From positions 186,001 to 250,000 of the forward strand of contig NZ_JODC01000002.1 of NCBI RefSeq assembly GCF_000720765.1: a stretch of 64,000 nucleotides of DNA, given 5' to 3'. This document shows, one piece after another, positions 26,815-35,350 of the stretch. The position numbers and the translations under genes were made by a program. This DNA is from Streptomyces sp. NRRL S-646 (GTDB lineage Bacteria; Actinomycetota; Actinomycetes; Streptomycetales; Streptomycetaceae). The stretch's first letter is position 1, and each line of letters opens with the position of its first letter. The notes beneath the pieces are model-generated. The model worked only from the letters and a program-made list of their open reading frames with translations, was not told the DNA's origin and ran no database searches.

Positions 26815-28638
26815 CTACTTCGAATCTGCATGGTGAGGAGCCAGAAGGCTGCCTGTTCGAGTCGGCTTCCAGTACGGCTGCCAGTGGTCGCGCAGGAACC
26901 GGTTCAACTCCGGCGTCGCCTGCCCGGCCGTGCCGGTGGTGCGCCAGGCGACGTGGCCGTCCGGCCGCACCAGAACCGCGCCGTGCCGGCCGACCTCGAA
27001 CAGCTCGACGAGCGTCCCCTCCTCGGCCGGGGACGCCGCGACCAGGCCGACGACGCGCACCGGGAGCGGGCTCTCGGCCGGTCGCTCCCGCAGTGCGCGC
27101 TCCCATACCCCGGGATCCGGTGTGACGAGGGCAAGTCCATCGTGCGGGAGCAGGTCGTGGACCGGGCGCGGGGTGTCCTCGTGCTGGACGAAGGCGTGTG
27201 GGAGGCGGGCGCCGGGACGGGTGGTGGGGCGGTAGGTGACCACGTCGCCACCACCTGGCGGAGGGGTTTCGGCGTGGATGAGCGGACCGTCGTAGGTGTA
27301 GCCGAACTCGAGTCCGGTGGAGACGAAGTGTTCGAGCTGGTCCGGGATGGCGGCGGCGATGTGTGCCCGGACTCGCCGGCCGCGGGGGGTGCTCGCGAGC
27401 AGCACTCCGGTGCGCTTGAGCTGGAGCGGGGTGAGGCGGTCACAGGCCCAGCCCAGCGCGCGAGGGGGCACCCGGGACAACAAAGGGTGGGCGAGGACCT
27501 CGGTGGTCTGCCGCACCGCGCGGTTGGTGATCCCCACGGGCGCGGTCACCTCGTCGAGGAGGAAGTGGTTGGCGACACTCTGCTCGGCGAAGCGTTCGAC
27601 GACGGGTCTGCGCTCCGACTCGTAGGTGTCGAGCAGGGCGTCGTCGGCGCCTCCGCGGAGTACCGCGGCCATCTTCCAGGCGAGGTTGTGGGCGTCCTGC
27701 ACACCGCTGTTGAGGCCGAAACCGCCAGTGTGCGGGAAACGGTGCGCCGCGTCGCCGGCGAGGAGCAGGCGCCCCTGCCGGAAGGCGCGGGCCGTCTGGG
27801 AGGTCATCTTCCACGTGCCCGTGGACCGGATGGTGACCTCGGTGCTGCCCAGCACCCGCGGGAGTGTCCGTTCCCAGTAGCGCCGGCTGTCCCTGGCGAT
27901 TTCCTGTTCTGGGTGGAGGTAGGCGGTCATCAGGATGTAGTCGTCGTTCGCGTGGGCGATCATGACGCCGCAGAAGTCGGGCTGGTAGATCCAGCTGAGC
28001 AGCGGGCGGACCGTGCCGGGCGGGTGCAGTGCGGGGGCGTGGAAGAAGACGCTGCCCATGTTCGCCAGGACCGGGCCCCGCAGCGGAATGCCGGCGCTGT
28101 CCCGGACCACGCTGTTGGCGCCGTCGGCGGCGACCAGGTAGGCGGCATCGAGTGCCTGCGTGGCGCGCTCGGTGTGCACGGCGATCCGGTCGGCGCCCGC
28201 CTCGATCGCGCTGACCGCGGTGCCGCGGCGGAAGTCGACGAGCGGCTCGCGCTCCAGCGCCGCCCAAAGCACAGGCATGAGCTGGTGCTGTCCGATGTGG
28301 GCGATCAGGAAAGGGCTGTGCGCCTGCAGGTCGGTAAGACGGTCGGGGTCCGACAGCAGGTCGATCTCGCCGAGCGACTCGGTGAGTCGTGAGCACCAGC
28401 GGATGATGTTGATCGTGTCTGTGGGCGGCGCCAGCGCGGCGATCTCCGTGGCCAGCCGGGGTGACGTGTGGTGCCAGATCTCGAGTGAGCGGGCGTTGAC
28501 GATGAACGCCGCGGGGTGCATCAGGGGCTGCTCGCGGCGTTCGAGCACCGTGCTGGGAATACCGTGTCGGGCCAGCAGTAGTGCGAGGGTGCTTCCCGTC
28601 GGGCCTGCGCCCGCGATCACGACCGGTGCGCTGCGCAT
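26815..28638 (-). CDS. FAD-dependent aromatic-ring monooxygenase (MhpA-like)
   Basis: 607 aa. It has the GxGxxG motif (VVIAGAGPTGSTLALLLARHGI), the DG motif (VAADGANSVVRDSAG) and the GD motif with the MhpA-type extension (LLAGDAAHRFPHTGGFGLNSGVQDAHNLAWKMA). A C-terminal thioredoxin-like part (GAVLVRPDGHVAWRT) follows. It hydroxylates a phenolic ring ortho to a hydroxyl to give a catechol. The downstream VOC-type extradiol dioxygenase gene is upstream in transcription by 3 nt, so the two enzymes likely act in series. Confidence 0.87.
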   Translation of the reverse strand: MRSAPVVIAGAGPTGSTLALLLARHGIPSTVLERREQPLMHPAAFIVNARSLEIWHHTSPRLATEIAALAPPTDTINIIRWCSRLTESLGEIDLLSDPDRLTDLQAHSPFLIAHIGQHQLMPVLWAALEREPLVDFRRGTAVSAIEAGADRIAVHTERATQALDAAYLVAADGANSVVRDSAGIPLRGPVLANMGSVFFHAPALHPPGTVRPLLSWIYQPDFCGVMIAHANDDYILMTAYLHPEQEIARDSRRYWERTLPRVLGSTEVTIRSTGTWKMTSQTARAFRQGRLLLAGDAAHRFPHTGGFGLNSGVQDAHNLAWKMAAVLRGGADDALLDTYESERRPVVERFAEQSVANHFLLDEVTAPVGITNRAVRQTTEVLAHPLLSRVPPRALGWACDRLTPLQLKRTGVLLASTPRGRRVRAHIAAAIPDQLEHFVSTGLEFGYTYDGPLIHAETPPPGGGDVVTYRPTTRPGARLPHAFVQHEDTPRPVHDLLPHDGLALVTPDPGVWERALRERPAESPLPVRVVGLVAASPAEEGTLVELFEVGRHGAVLVRPDGHVAWRTTGTAGQATPELNRFLRDHWQPYWKPTRTGSLLAPHHADSK

Positions 28639-28641
28639 GGC

Positions 28642-29283
28642 CTAGAGAGTCTTCCAGGTGATCGCCCGCCTGTTGGCCCGTGGCGTGGTGCCGGGCGGGG
28701 TGCCCGCGCCGGGCTGCAGCAGCTCGGCCGGGTCGTCGCCGCGGCGCAGCCGCTCGAGCAGGTAGTCCGGGTCGAACTCGGTGCCGATCGGGTTGGCGGC
28801 GAACTCCTCGCCGGCGAAGAAGGCGGCAGTGGCCTCAGCGGTGGGGAAGTTGTCCACCTGGAACTCCAGGCGGATACCGTCGGGGTCCTCGTAGTACAGC
28901 GAGGTGGTCGGCCCGTGGTTGATGGACCAGACCGGACGGATGCCCGCTCGCTTGAGTCGCTCGTAGGTGGTGATCAGGCGTTCGAGCGAGGTGAACTGGA
29001 CGGCGAGGTGGTCGATCCCGTAAAGCTTGCGCCGCAGCCGTGCCAGCGGGAAGAGGTATCGCAGGACAGACGGCACCGTGACCAGCGCCAGCCGGTGATG
29101 TTCGTGGTCCCAGCTGAGGAAGGTGACCTGCCGGCCCTCGTGAACCACGCGGGCGCCGAAGACCACGCGATACCACGTGATCATCTCGTCGCGGCGGGCG
29201 GTCTTGACGACCCAGTGCGCGACGAAGGCCGGCGCGGTGTCGTACGCGGGCCTGTGGGTGCCGGCTTCTTTGGCGGCTTCCAT
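28642..29283 (-). CDS. VOC-family extradiol dioxygenase
   Basis: 213 aa, the size of a one-domain type I extradiol dioxygenase. The likely iron ligands are visible: His in FVAHWVVKTAR near residue 22, His in LYGIDHLAVQF near 97 and Glu in DPDGIRLEFQVDN near 141. It opens a catechol or similar ring meta to the hydroxyls. It sits between the FAH-family gene (11 nt) and the monooxygenase gene (3 nt) in one operon, which supports ring cleavage over a glyoxalase or resistance role. Confidence 0.82.
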   Translation of the reverse strand: MEAAKEAGTHRPAYDTAPAFVAHWVVKTARRDEMITWYRVVFGARVVHEGRQVTFLSWDHEHHRLALVTVPSVLRYLFPLARLRRKLYGIDHLAVQFTSLERLITTYERLKRAGIRPVWSINHGPTTSLYYEDPDGIRLEFQVDNFPTAEATAAFFAGEEFAANPIGTEFDPDYLLERLRRGDDPAELLQPGAGTPPGTTPRANRRAITWKTL

Positions 29284-29294
29284 GATCGGTCCTT

Positions 29295-30248
29295 TCAGGA
29301 TGTGGTGATGGTGGTGTGCTGGCGGCCGAGGTCGACGGAGCCGTCGGGGCTGCGAATGCTCGCGGTCACGAGGTCACCGGGCTGGAGGTAGGGCTTGCGG
29401 AGGTTGGATCGGATGAACATCCGCCAGAGCCTGTCCTCGGGTAGCAGTGCCGTGGCCAGGCGGCGGACCAGCGCCGGCGGGGTGGTCGCGCTACAGCCAT
29501 GGGGGGTGCCGGTGAGCAGCAGGTCTCCCGGACTGAGGTCGCAGAACGTGGTCAGCTCGGTGAGAGTCTCAGCGGGCCGGTAGAGCAGGTTGCGGGTGCT
29601 GTCGTGCTGGCGGAGCTCGCCGTTGACTTCCAGGCGCAGTTCCAGGTCGTCCAGGAGCGGGAACTCGCCCGGCTCGGGGACCGCGAGATAGGGCCCGACC
29701 GGGCAGAAGCCGCGGTAGCTCTTGCCCTTGAGGTACTGGCCCTGCGGGAGCTGGACGTCGCGGGCGGAGAGGTCGTTGGCGATGGTGATGCCGAAGACGT
29801 ACTCGTGGAGATTCTCGGCGGTGACGGTCTCCGGCTGGGTGACCTGCTTGCGCAGCACCAGGGCGAGCTCGATCTCGTGGTCGAGCAGCCGCACGTGGGG
29901 CGGCCGGGTGACGGGCGTGTCGGGACCGGTGACCGCGGCGTCGGTCTTGTCGAAGAACAGGTTGAAGGGCCGCGCGTCGGGATCCATCCCGGACTCGATC
30001 GCGTGCTGCCGGTAGTTGGCGCCCTGGCACAGGACGCGGCAGGGCGTGGTCACCGGGGACAGCAGCTCCACCGACTCGGTTGGCACTCGGGCAGGCCGCT
30101 CAACAGCCGACCGCCAGTCGTCGGCGCCGTCACGGATGAGGTCCGAGGTCGAGGCGTAGCTGCCCGCCAGTGGCGACAGCCCACCGTCGCCGACGGTCGC
30201 CCACCGGATCTCGTCGTCGAGGCGGTAGCGGGCGAGGTGGATCACCAT
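29295..30248 (-). CDS. fumarylacetoacetate hydrolase-family protein
   Basis: 317 aa from ATG 30248; the upstream extension of the frame has no family sequence. The FAH signature is present: ILCQGANY-like segment VLCQGANYRQHAIESG, the metal-binding HEIELALVLRK, VFGITIANDLSARDVQ, KSYRGFCPVGPYL and TGTPHGCSATTPP. Members hydrolyse acylpyruvates or isomerise ring-cleavage products. As first gene after the PucR regulator in an FMO/extradiol operon it likely splits the ring-cleavage product to pyruvate or fumarate-type acids. Confidence 0.88.
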   Translation of the reverse strand: MVIHLARYRLDDEIRWATVGDGGLSPLAGSYASTSDLIRDGADDWRSAVERPARVPTESVELLSPVTTPCRVLCQGANYRQHAIESGMDPDARPFNLFFDKTDAAVTGPDTPVTRPPHVRLLDHEIELALVLRKQVTQPETVTAENLHEYVFGITIANDLSARDVQLPQGQYLKGKSYRGFCPVGPYLAVPEPGEFPLLDDLELRLEVNGELRQHDSTRNLLYRPAETLTELTTFCDLSPGDLLLTGTPHGCSATTPPALVRRLATALLPEDRLWRMFIRSNLRKPYLQPGDLVTASIRSPDGSVDLGRQHTTITTS

Positions 30249-30392
30249 GCGCGTTCCTTCGCGGCGCGGCGGGAGACCAGCGAGGCTGGCGCCGGTGTGA
30301 GCGATCGCGTCCAGTAGCCGAAGTACATGCCGACAGTGCAGCGGACACAGCCTTGGCGGCGCTCGGTCCGTGGTGCAAACCGGCCCGCCGCC

Positions 30393-30412
30393 GATTGGAC
30401 CGAAGTCCAATC
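30393..30412 (-). repeat. perfect 8-bp inverted repeat between PucR and FAH genes
   Basis: GATTGGAC-CGAA-GTCCAATC lies 17 bp beyond the stop of the PucR-type gene and about 145 bp before the FAH-family start. It could be the terminator of the regulator gene or an operator for the catabolic operon; no U-tract follows on the minus strand. Confidence 0.6.
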
Positions 30413-30429
30413 TCGGGCCGTCAGCGTCG

Positions 30430-31806
30430 TCAGCGCGGCGTGGCCTGTTCGCTCAACACGAGGTCGCCGAACTCCTCCGCGAGCGCCAGCGCAACCTGAA
30501 GTTGCATCCGCCGGACCTTGATCTCCCGGCCCCGCAGCTGCTCGGCCCGCTGGATGCGGTACGCAACCGTGTTACGCGCGACGTGCAACAGTTGAGCCGT
30601 CGTGTTCAGGCTTCGTTCCGTGTCCAGGTAGCACTTGAGGGTGGTGCGCAGGGTGGTGACAGGCTCCCCGGATCCCGCGAGTCCACCCAGCTCACGGCGC
30701 ACGAACCGGCGCGCCTCGTCGAGATGCGTGCTGAGCATGGCGATCACGTCGAGCTCGGCGTAGTCGAACAGCCATCGGTCGGTGCGGGACAGCATCCCGA
30801 CCCGGACAGCATCGAGGGCCTGACCGTGACTGAACGCGAACCCCTCGACGCCGGACTCGGGCAGCCCGGCCGCTACCCGAATCCCGGACCGGGGCATGCC
30901 CGTCGACGTCGGCGGCGCCACCGAAGCACCGTGGACACTGGACCCCCACGCCCACACCCGTTGCCGGCCGACAGGCAGGATCAAGGTGCCCGTCGCTCCG
31001 CCCGCCCTCAGCAGCTGCTCGGCGCACCCTGCCAACCGGCCGGGATCGGCCTGTTCGAGGTCGTCAGCCCACACCACCAAGGCGGTGTGCCGGCGGGTGA
31101 GGTCGTAGCCCAGGACGAGGTGCGCATGATCGGCAACGACCGGCTTTCCGTCGAGGACCTCCTGCACCAGTTCCATGCGCACCGCGGCCGAACTGGTCAC
31201 CCAGGCGGCGTGCGCCCGGGAGAACTCGCGAGTCATCTCGGCGGACAGCTGGTTGACGATCGCGAACAGCACCTCCGAGACATGCGCCACCGCCGCGAAG
31301 CGGTCGTAGGCAGGCAGGTGTCGTTCGGCCTCGGCCAGGAGCTCCCTGACGGCGTACGCATGAGCGAGCTGGACGCTTTGCAACAGGTACTCGATACCGA
31401 CTCCCCGGCCCACAGCCTCCACAGCGCCCGTGAGCGCTTCCGCCGGAGGCTCCGGCCTGACCTCGGTATTCTCGGCCAGCGCAGCCACGATGCTCAACGC
31501 GACGGCCTCACATCCCTTCCACAGCTCCTGCACGAGGCCGTCCACGCCAAGCTGCGGGATCTGCGTGGTCACGTGATCAGTCATGCCCTGGGCAAGTTCG
31601 ACGGCCCAGCCCACCGGACCCGCGCCGACCCGGTCGACGAGGCGGTTGACCTGGGCCGAGGGCAGCACCGACCGGGACAACACATTCCGGCCGCGCGGCG
31701 CGAGCTCACGAATCCATCCGCCCATGTTGCCCACTGGCCCGCGCCACCTCCGTCCGGGACCGACGCGCAGCGACCAGTCCGTGCCGCCGAGCGCACCCTC
31801 AGTCAT
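30430..31806 (-). CDS. PucR/CdaR-family transcriptional regulator
   Basis: 458 aa from ATG 31806 (TTG at 31815 is an alternative). The long N-terminal half has no HTH; the middle contains a GGDEF-like CdaR region (LVLGYDLTRRHTALVVWADD), and the C-terminus holds the PucR HTH (TLKCYLDTERSLNTTAQLLHVARNTVAYRIQRAEQL). No Shine-Dalgarno precedes the start. It is upstream of, and on the same strand as, the FAH-VOC-FMO-E1 operon and most likely activates it in response to an aromatic substrate. Confidence 0.85.
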   Translation of the reverse strand: MTEGALGGTDWSLRVGPGRRWRGPVGNMGGWIRELAPRGRNVLSRSVLPSAQVNRLVDRVGAGPVGWAVELAQGMTDHVTTQIPQLGVDGLVQELWKGCEAVALSIVAALAENTEVRPEPPAEALTGAVEAVGRGVGIEYLLQSVQLAHAYAVRELLAEAERHLPAYDRFAAVAHVSEVLFAIVNQLSAEMTREFSRAHAAWVTSSAAVRMELVQEVLDGKPVVADHAHLVLGYDLTRRHTALVVWADDLEQADPGRLAGCAEQLLRAGGATGTLILPVGRQRVWAWGSSVHGASVAPPTSTGMPRSGIRVAAGLPESGVEGFAFSHGQALDAVRVGMLSRTDRWLFDYAELDVIAMLSTHLDEARRFVRRELGGLAGSGEPVTTLRTTLKCYLDTERSLNTTAQLLHVARNTVAYRIQRAEQLRGREIKVRRMQLQVALALAEEFGDLVLSEQATPR

Positions 31807-31977
31807 CAAGTACAACCATCCATTGCAGGTGCGGCCTTAGAAGTGGGCAAGCCCGAGGGCTTGTTACATCTCGCGATCCGGTCCGGCGGGACCGGCGGAC
31901 GACCGGCAGCGCGGCGTACCCACTGATCCACATCCTCGCTCAAGATCACCGTCGCCGTAAGTCGCGGGGACTTCCTC

Positions 31978-32014
31978 TTGACACGACCGTCATATCGGTA
32001 ACAGTGTATCCATT
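31978..32014 (+). promoter_or_regulatory. promoter of the 32-36.7 kb operon, probably leaderless
   Basis: TTGACA (31978-31983) matches the -35 consensus exactly. A -10-like CAGTGT/AGTGTA is 18-19 nt further on (32002-32008). Transcription would then begin at or next to the ATG at 32015, which has no Shine-Dalgarno sequence. A 25-bp palindrome overlaps the -10 and the start codon. Confidence 0.55.
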
Positions 32015-32016
32015 AT
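31992..32016. promoter_or_regulatory. TetR-type operator, copy 1 of 6
   Basis: Imperfect 25-bp palindrome; core on the minus strand GGATACACTGTTACC. It matches the copy at 38341-38365 at 19 of 25 positions. It covers the -10 region and start codon of the hydrolase/FMO/amidohydrolase operon, so binding would block transcription initiation. Confidence 0.65.
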
Positions 32017-32848
32017 GAGTACCTGGTCTGAGCCCCAGCCCGATTCCCGGTTTGTCGAGGTGGACGGTCTGCGGATCCACTACAAGCGTGCTGGGCACGG
32101 CCCGTCACTCGTGCTGCTGCACGGCAGTGCCTCATCCCTGCAGCACTTCGACCGCGTGGCGGATCTGCTGTGGGATTCGTTCGATGTCATCCGTCCCGAC
32201 CTGCCGGCGTTCGGGCTGACGGGCCCGCGCGAGGACCGCGACTACCGCATCCCGGCGTACGCCGCGACGGTGGCGGGCTTCCTGGAGGCGCTGGGCGTGC
32301 CGCGCTACGCGGTGGCCGGCAATTCCCTGGGCGGCAACATCGCCTGGAACCTCGCGCTGGATCATCCGGAGCGGCTGACCGGCCTGGTACTGGTCAATGC
32401 CACCGGCTACCCGGAGAAGACGGTGCCCGCGGGGATGCGCCTGACCCGCAACCCGCTGGTGCGGCCCCTGCTGAGGCGGGTGATGCCGCGCGGGGCACTC
32501 GAACGCAACCTGCGCGACGCCGTCGGGCCATATGCGCAGATCGTGGACGACGCCATGGTGGACCGCGCCCATCAGCTCATGAGCCGCCCCGGTAACCGCT
32601 CGGCCTTCGTCGACTTCTGCAACACCGGCCAGCCGGACCGCAGCGCGCAGATCCCTCGCATCACGGTGCCCACGCTGGTGCTGCGCAGCGCGAGCATCGA
32701 CGGCCAGCACTTCGCCCGCGACATCCCCGGCGCCCAGGAGCTCGTTCACCCCCACGGCGGACATCTGCTGCCGGAGGAGGAGCCGCAGTGGGTCGCGGAC
32801 GCGATCGCGAAGTTCCTCGGCTCCTGCGCCGACACTCCCGCGAACTGA
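32015..32848 (+). CDS. alpha/beta hydrolase (MhpC-like), first gene of operon
   Basis: 277 aa. LLHGSASSLQHFDRVADLL, the nucleophile elbow AGNSLGGNIAWNLALDHPERL, an acid near LVLRSASIDGQHFA and histidine in HGGHLLPEEEPQW form the catalytic set seen in C-C bond and ester hydrolases such as MhpC/BphD. The start codon has no SD and is overlapped by an operator-like palindrome. The next hydrolase gene follows 19 nt later. It could hydrolyse a meta-cleavage product or an ester; the presence of two such genes in one operon is unusual. Confidence 0.83.
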   Translation: MSTWSEPQPDSRFVEVDGLRIHYKRAGHGPSLVLLHGSASSLQHFDRVADLLWDSFDVIRPDLPAFGLTGPREDRDYRIPAYAATVAGFLEALGVPRYAVAGNSLGGNIAWNLALDHPERLTGLVLVNATGYPEKTVPAGMRLTRNPLVRPLLRRVMPRGALERNLRDAVGPYAQIVDDAMVDRAHQLMSRPGNRSAFVDFCNTGQPDRSAQIPRITVPTLVLRSASIDGQHFARDIPGAQELVHPHGGHLLPEEEPQWVADAIAKFLGSCADTPAN

Positions 32849-32867
32849 GGGCAAGGAGGCCCGTTCC

Positions 32868-33773
32868 GTGAAGTACTTCGTCGCCTCGGGCGAGGACCGC
32901 AAGCTCACCGCCGACTCGCGCAAGGCGCTGCGCGGCAGTTTCATCGAGCTGTCCGACGGCGTCACCCACTACGAGTTGACGGGGCCCGAGGGCGGGGATG
33001 TGGTTCTGATGGCGGGCGGTCTGACCATCCCGCTGTTCTACTGGGACGGTCTCGTCAGCGAGCTGCATGCCCACGGGTTGCGCACGCTGGCCTGCAGCGC
33101 CTACGGCCGCGGCTACTCCGACCGGGTACAGGCGCGATACGACGAGACGCTGTTCACGCGGCAGCTGGCCGAGCTGACGGACCGGCTCGGCCTGACGGCG
33201 CGGCCCCTGCACCTGGTCGGCACCTCCATGGGCGCGCTCGTCAGCATGACGTACGCCGCCCAGTACCGCTCGTCGGTGTCCACTCTCACCATCGTTGGAC
33301 CCGCCGGTCTCGCGAAACCGCAGTCGACCTCCCCCGACCGGCTGCTGCGCAGCGACCTGCTGGCCGGCTTCGTCGCCCGGCGCCGTGGCCGTCAGATACT
33401 CCAGGGGCACTTGGGGCACAACGTCCGGGACCCCGAGCTCGGCGCGAAGCTGACCGGGATGGTCCTCGGCTCCCTCCGCTTCGAGGGCTCGCTGTACGCA
33501 GTCTTCGACACTCTGCAGCACCTGCCTTTCACCGGCCGTGACGACCTCTTCCGGCGGACGGGGGCACTGGGCATTCCGACGCTGCTGCTGTGGGGCGACG
33601 AGGACGCCGTCACACCGCTGGTGCACTTCGACACGGCACGCGCCCTGCTGAAACCTCAGAAACATCACGTGATCAATAAATGCGGGCATATGGCTCCATT
33701 CGAACGGCCTCGCGACGTCGCCGATCAGCTCGTCCCGTTCGTGTCCGCATGCACCGAAAGGCTCGACTCATGA
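32868..33773 (+). CDS. alpha/beta hydrolase, second gene of operon
   Basis: 301 aa, SD AAGGAGG upstream. It contains VVLMAGGLTIPLFYWDGLVSELHAHGLRTLACSAYGRGYSD, the nucleophile elbow VGTSMGALVSMTYAAQYRS, an acid in LLLWGDEDAVTPLVHF and histidine in INKCGHMAPFERP. Its stop overlaps the FMO ATG (ATGA). It is only distantly similar to the first hydrolase, so the two are not a recent tandem duplication. Substrate unknown. Confidence 0.83.
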   Translation: MKYFVASGEDRKLTADSRKALRGSFIELSDGVTHYELTGPEGGDVVLMAGGLTIPLFYWDGLVSELHAHGLRTLACSAYGRGYSDRVQARYDETLFTRQLAELTDRLGLTARPLHLVGTSMGALVSMTYAAQYRSSVSTLTIVGPAGLAKPQSTSPDRLLRSDLLAGFVARRRGRQILQGHLGHNVRDPELGAKLTGMVLGSLRFEGSLYAVFDTLQHLPFTGRDDLFRRTGALGIPTLLLWGDEDAVTPLVHFDTARALLKPQKHHVINKCGHMAPFERPRDVADQLVPFVSACTERLDS

Positions 33774-35350
33774 ACCGTCCGCAGGCCATCGATGTACTGA
33801 TCATCGGTGCCGGCCCCTCGGGCTCCGCCTTGGCGATCGATCTCGTACGCCGCGGACTCGACGTCCGGATCGTCGACAGGTCCCCCCACGCTTTCGACGG
33901 CTCGCGCGCCAAGGGCATCCAGCCCCGCAGCCTCGAAGTCCTCGAAGACCTCGGTGCTCTCGACGACGTGCTGGCCGGCGGCGACGTCTATCCCAAGCTC
34001 GGGATCCACGCGGGGCCCATCGGTGTGCCGTGGAAGATGTTCCCCCGCAAAGAGGCAACCCCGGACGTCCCGTACCCGAACACCTGGCTGATCCCGCAGT
34101 TCCGCACGGACCGCGCCCTGCACGCCCGGCTCAGTGACCTCGGCCGCGAGGTCGAGTTCAGCAAGGAACTGACCGAGCTGACGCAGGACGAGGACACGGT
34201 GACCGCCACGGTGGTGGGCGCGGACGGGGCCGAGGAGATCGTCGCCCGCTATGCCGTGGGGGCCGACGGCGGCTCCAGTGCGGTGCGCAAGCAGCTCGAC
34301 ATCGGTTTCGCCGGGACGACGGACGAGGCCGACCGCGTGCTGATCGTGGACGCCTCCGTCAGTGGCCTGGCCCGCAACCGATGGCACATGTGGCCCGGCC
34401 TCGGCGGCAAGCTCATCGGTGCCTGCCCGCTCCCCGACAGCGACATGTTCCAGTGGATGATCCGGCTCACGCCCGACGAGAAGCCGCCCCAGGAGATCGG
34501 CGCCATCATCGACCGCATCCACTCCCACACCCGCAACCGGCACATCCAGCTGCACGAGATCCACTGGAAGTCCGTGTTCCGGCCGAACATCCGTCTTGCG
34601 CAGCACTACGGCCGCGGACGTGTCTTCCTCGTCGGCGACGCCGCGCACGTCCACACCCCGGCCGGTGCCCAGGGCTTGAACACCGGTATGCAGGACGGCT
34701 ACAACCTCGGCTGGAAGCTCGGCCAGGTCCTCGCCGGAGCCGACCCGGCCCTCCTTGCCACCTACGAGGCCGAGCGGCAGCCGATCGCCGCCGGGGTCCT
34801 GGGCCTGTCCACGGAGAAGTGGGGCGGCATCGCCAAGCTGGACCCCTCCAGCATGAAGCGTGGCAAGGACGAGCAGCAGCTCGCCCTGACCTACTACGGC
34901 GGCCCGCTCGCCCCCGCGCACAGTAGCGAGACCAGCACGCTGCACGTGGGCGACCGCGCCCCGGACGCCCGACTGCTCGGCGCCGACGGCGCCGAGACCC
35001 GCCTGTTCACCCTCTTCCAGGGACCGCACTTCACCGCCATCGCCTACGGCTCCGGCGCCGCCCGGGACCTCGAACTCCTCGACTGGCCGACGACGGGCGC
35101 CCGGCTGAAGCGGCTCACCGTCGGGCCCTCCGCGAGCTTCTCCGACCCCGAGAACATGCTGCGCAGCGCCTACGGCCTGACCGGCGACACGCTGCTGCTG
35201 ATCCGTCCCGACGGCTACATCGGACACATCGCCACTCGGGACTTCCTCACCACCACACAAGCCGCCGTGCAGGCAATGACGCCGCAGGCAAGGAGCCGCA
35301 CCATGTCCCAGCCGAGCCACACCTCCCTCGGTTCGGGGGCCACTGAATGA
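33770..35350 (+). CDS. FAD-dependent monooxygenase (phenol hydroxylase-like)
   Basis: 526 aa from ATG 33770 overlapping the preceding stop. VLIIGAGPSGSALAIDLVRRGLDVRIVDR, the DG motif GADGGSSAVRKQL and the GD motif VFLVGDAAHVHTPAGAQGLNTGMQDGYNLGWKLG define a class A flavin hydroxylase; the C-terminus has a shortened thioredoxin-like region (TLLLIRPDGYIGHIAT). It hydroxylates an aromatic ring or a similar electron-rich substrate. The stop overlaps the amidohydrolase ATG, so the four genes form one tightly coupled unit. Confidence 0.88.
   Translation: MNRPQAIDVLIIGAGPSGSALAIDLVRRGLDVRIVDRSPHAFDGSRAKGIQPRSLEVLEDLGALDDVLAGGDVYPKLGIHAGPIGVPWKMFPRKEATPDVPYPNTWLIPQFRTDRALHARLSDLGREVEFSKELTELTQDEDTVTATVVGADGAEEIVARYAVGADGGSSAVRKQLDIGFAGTTDEADRVLIVDASVSGLARNRWHMWPGLGGKLIGACPLPDSDMFQWMIRLTPDEKPPQEIGAIIDRIHSHTRNRHIQLHEIHWKSVFRPNIRLAQHYGRGRVFLVGDAAHVHTPAGAQGLNTGMQDGYNLGWKLGQVLAGADPALLATYEAERQPIAAGVLGLSTEKWGGIAKLDPSSMKRGKDEQQLALTYYGGPLAPAHSSETSTLHVGDRAPDARLLGADGAETRLFTLFQGPHFTAIAYGSGAARDLELLDWPTTGARLKRLTVGPSASFSDPENMLRSAYGLTGDTLLLIRPDGYIGHIATRDFLTTTQAAVQAMTPQARSRTMSQPSHTSLGSGATE

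Noticed and set aside
25780..28392. Plus-strand open frame of 870 codons
   Set aside because: Shadow of the E1-like and FMO genes on the minus strand; no domain sequence.
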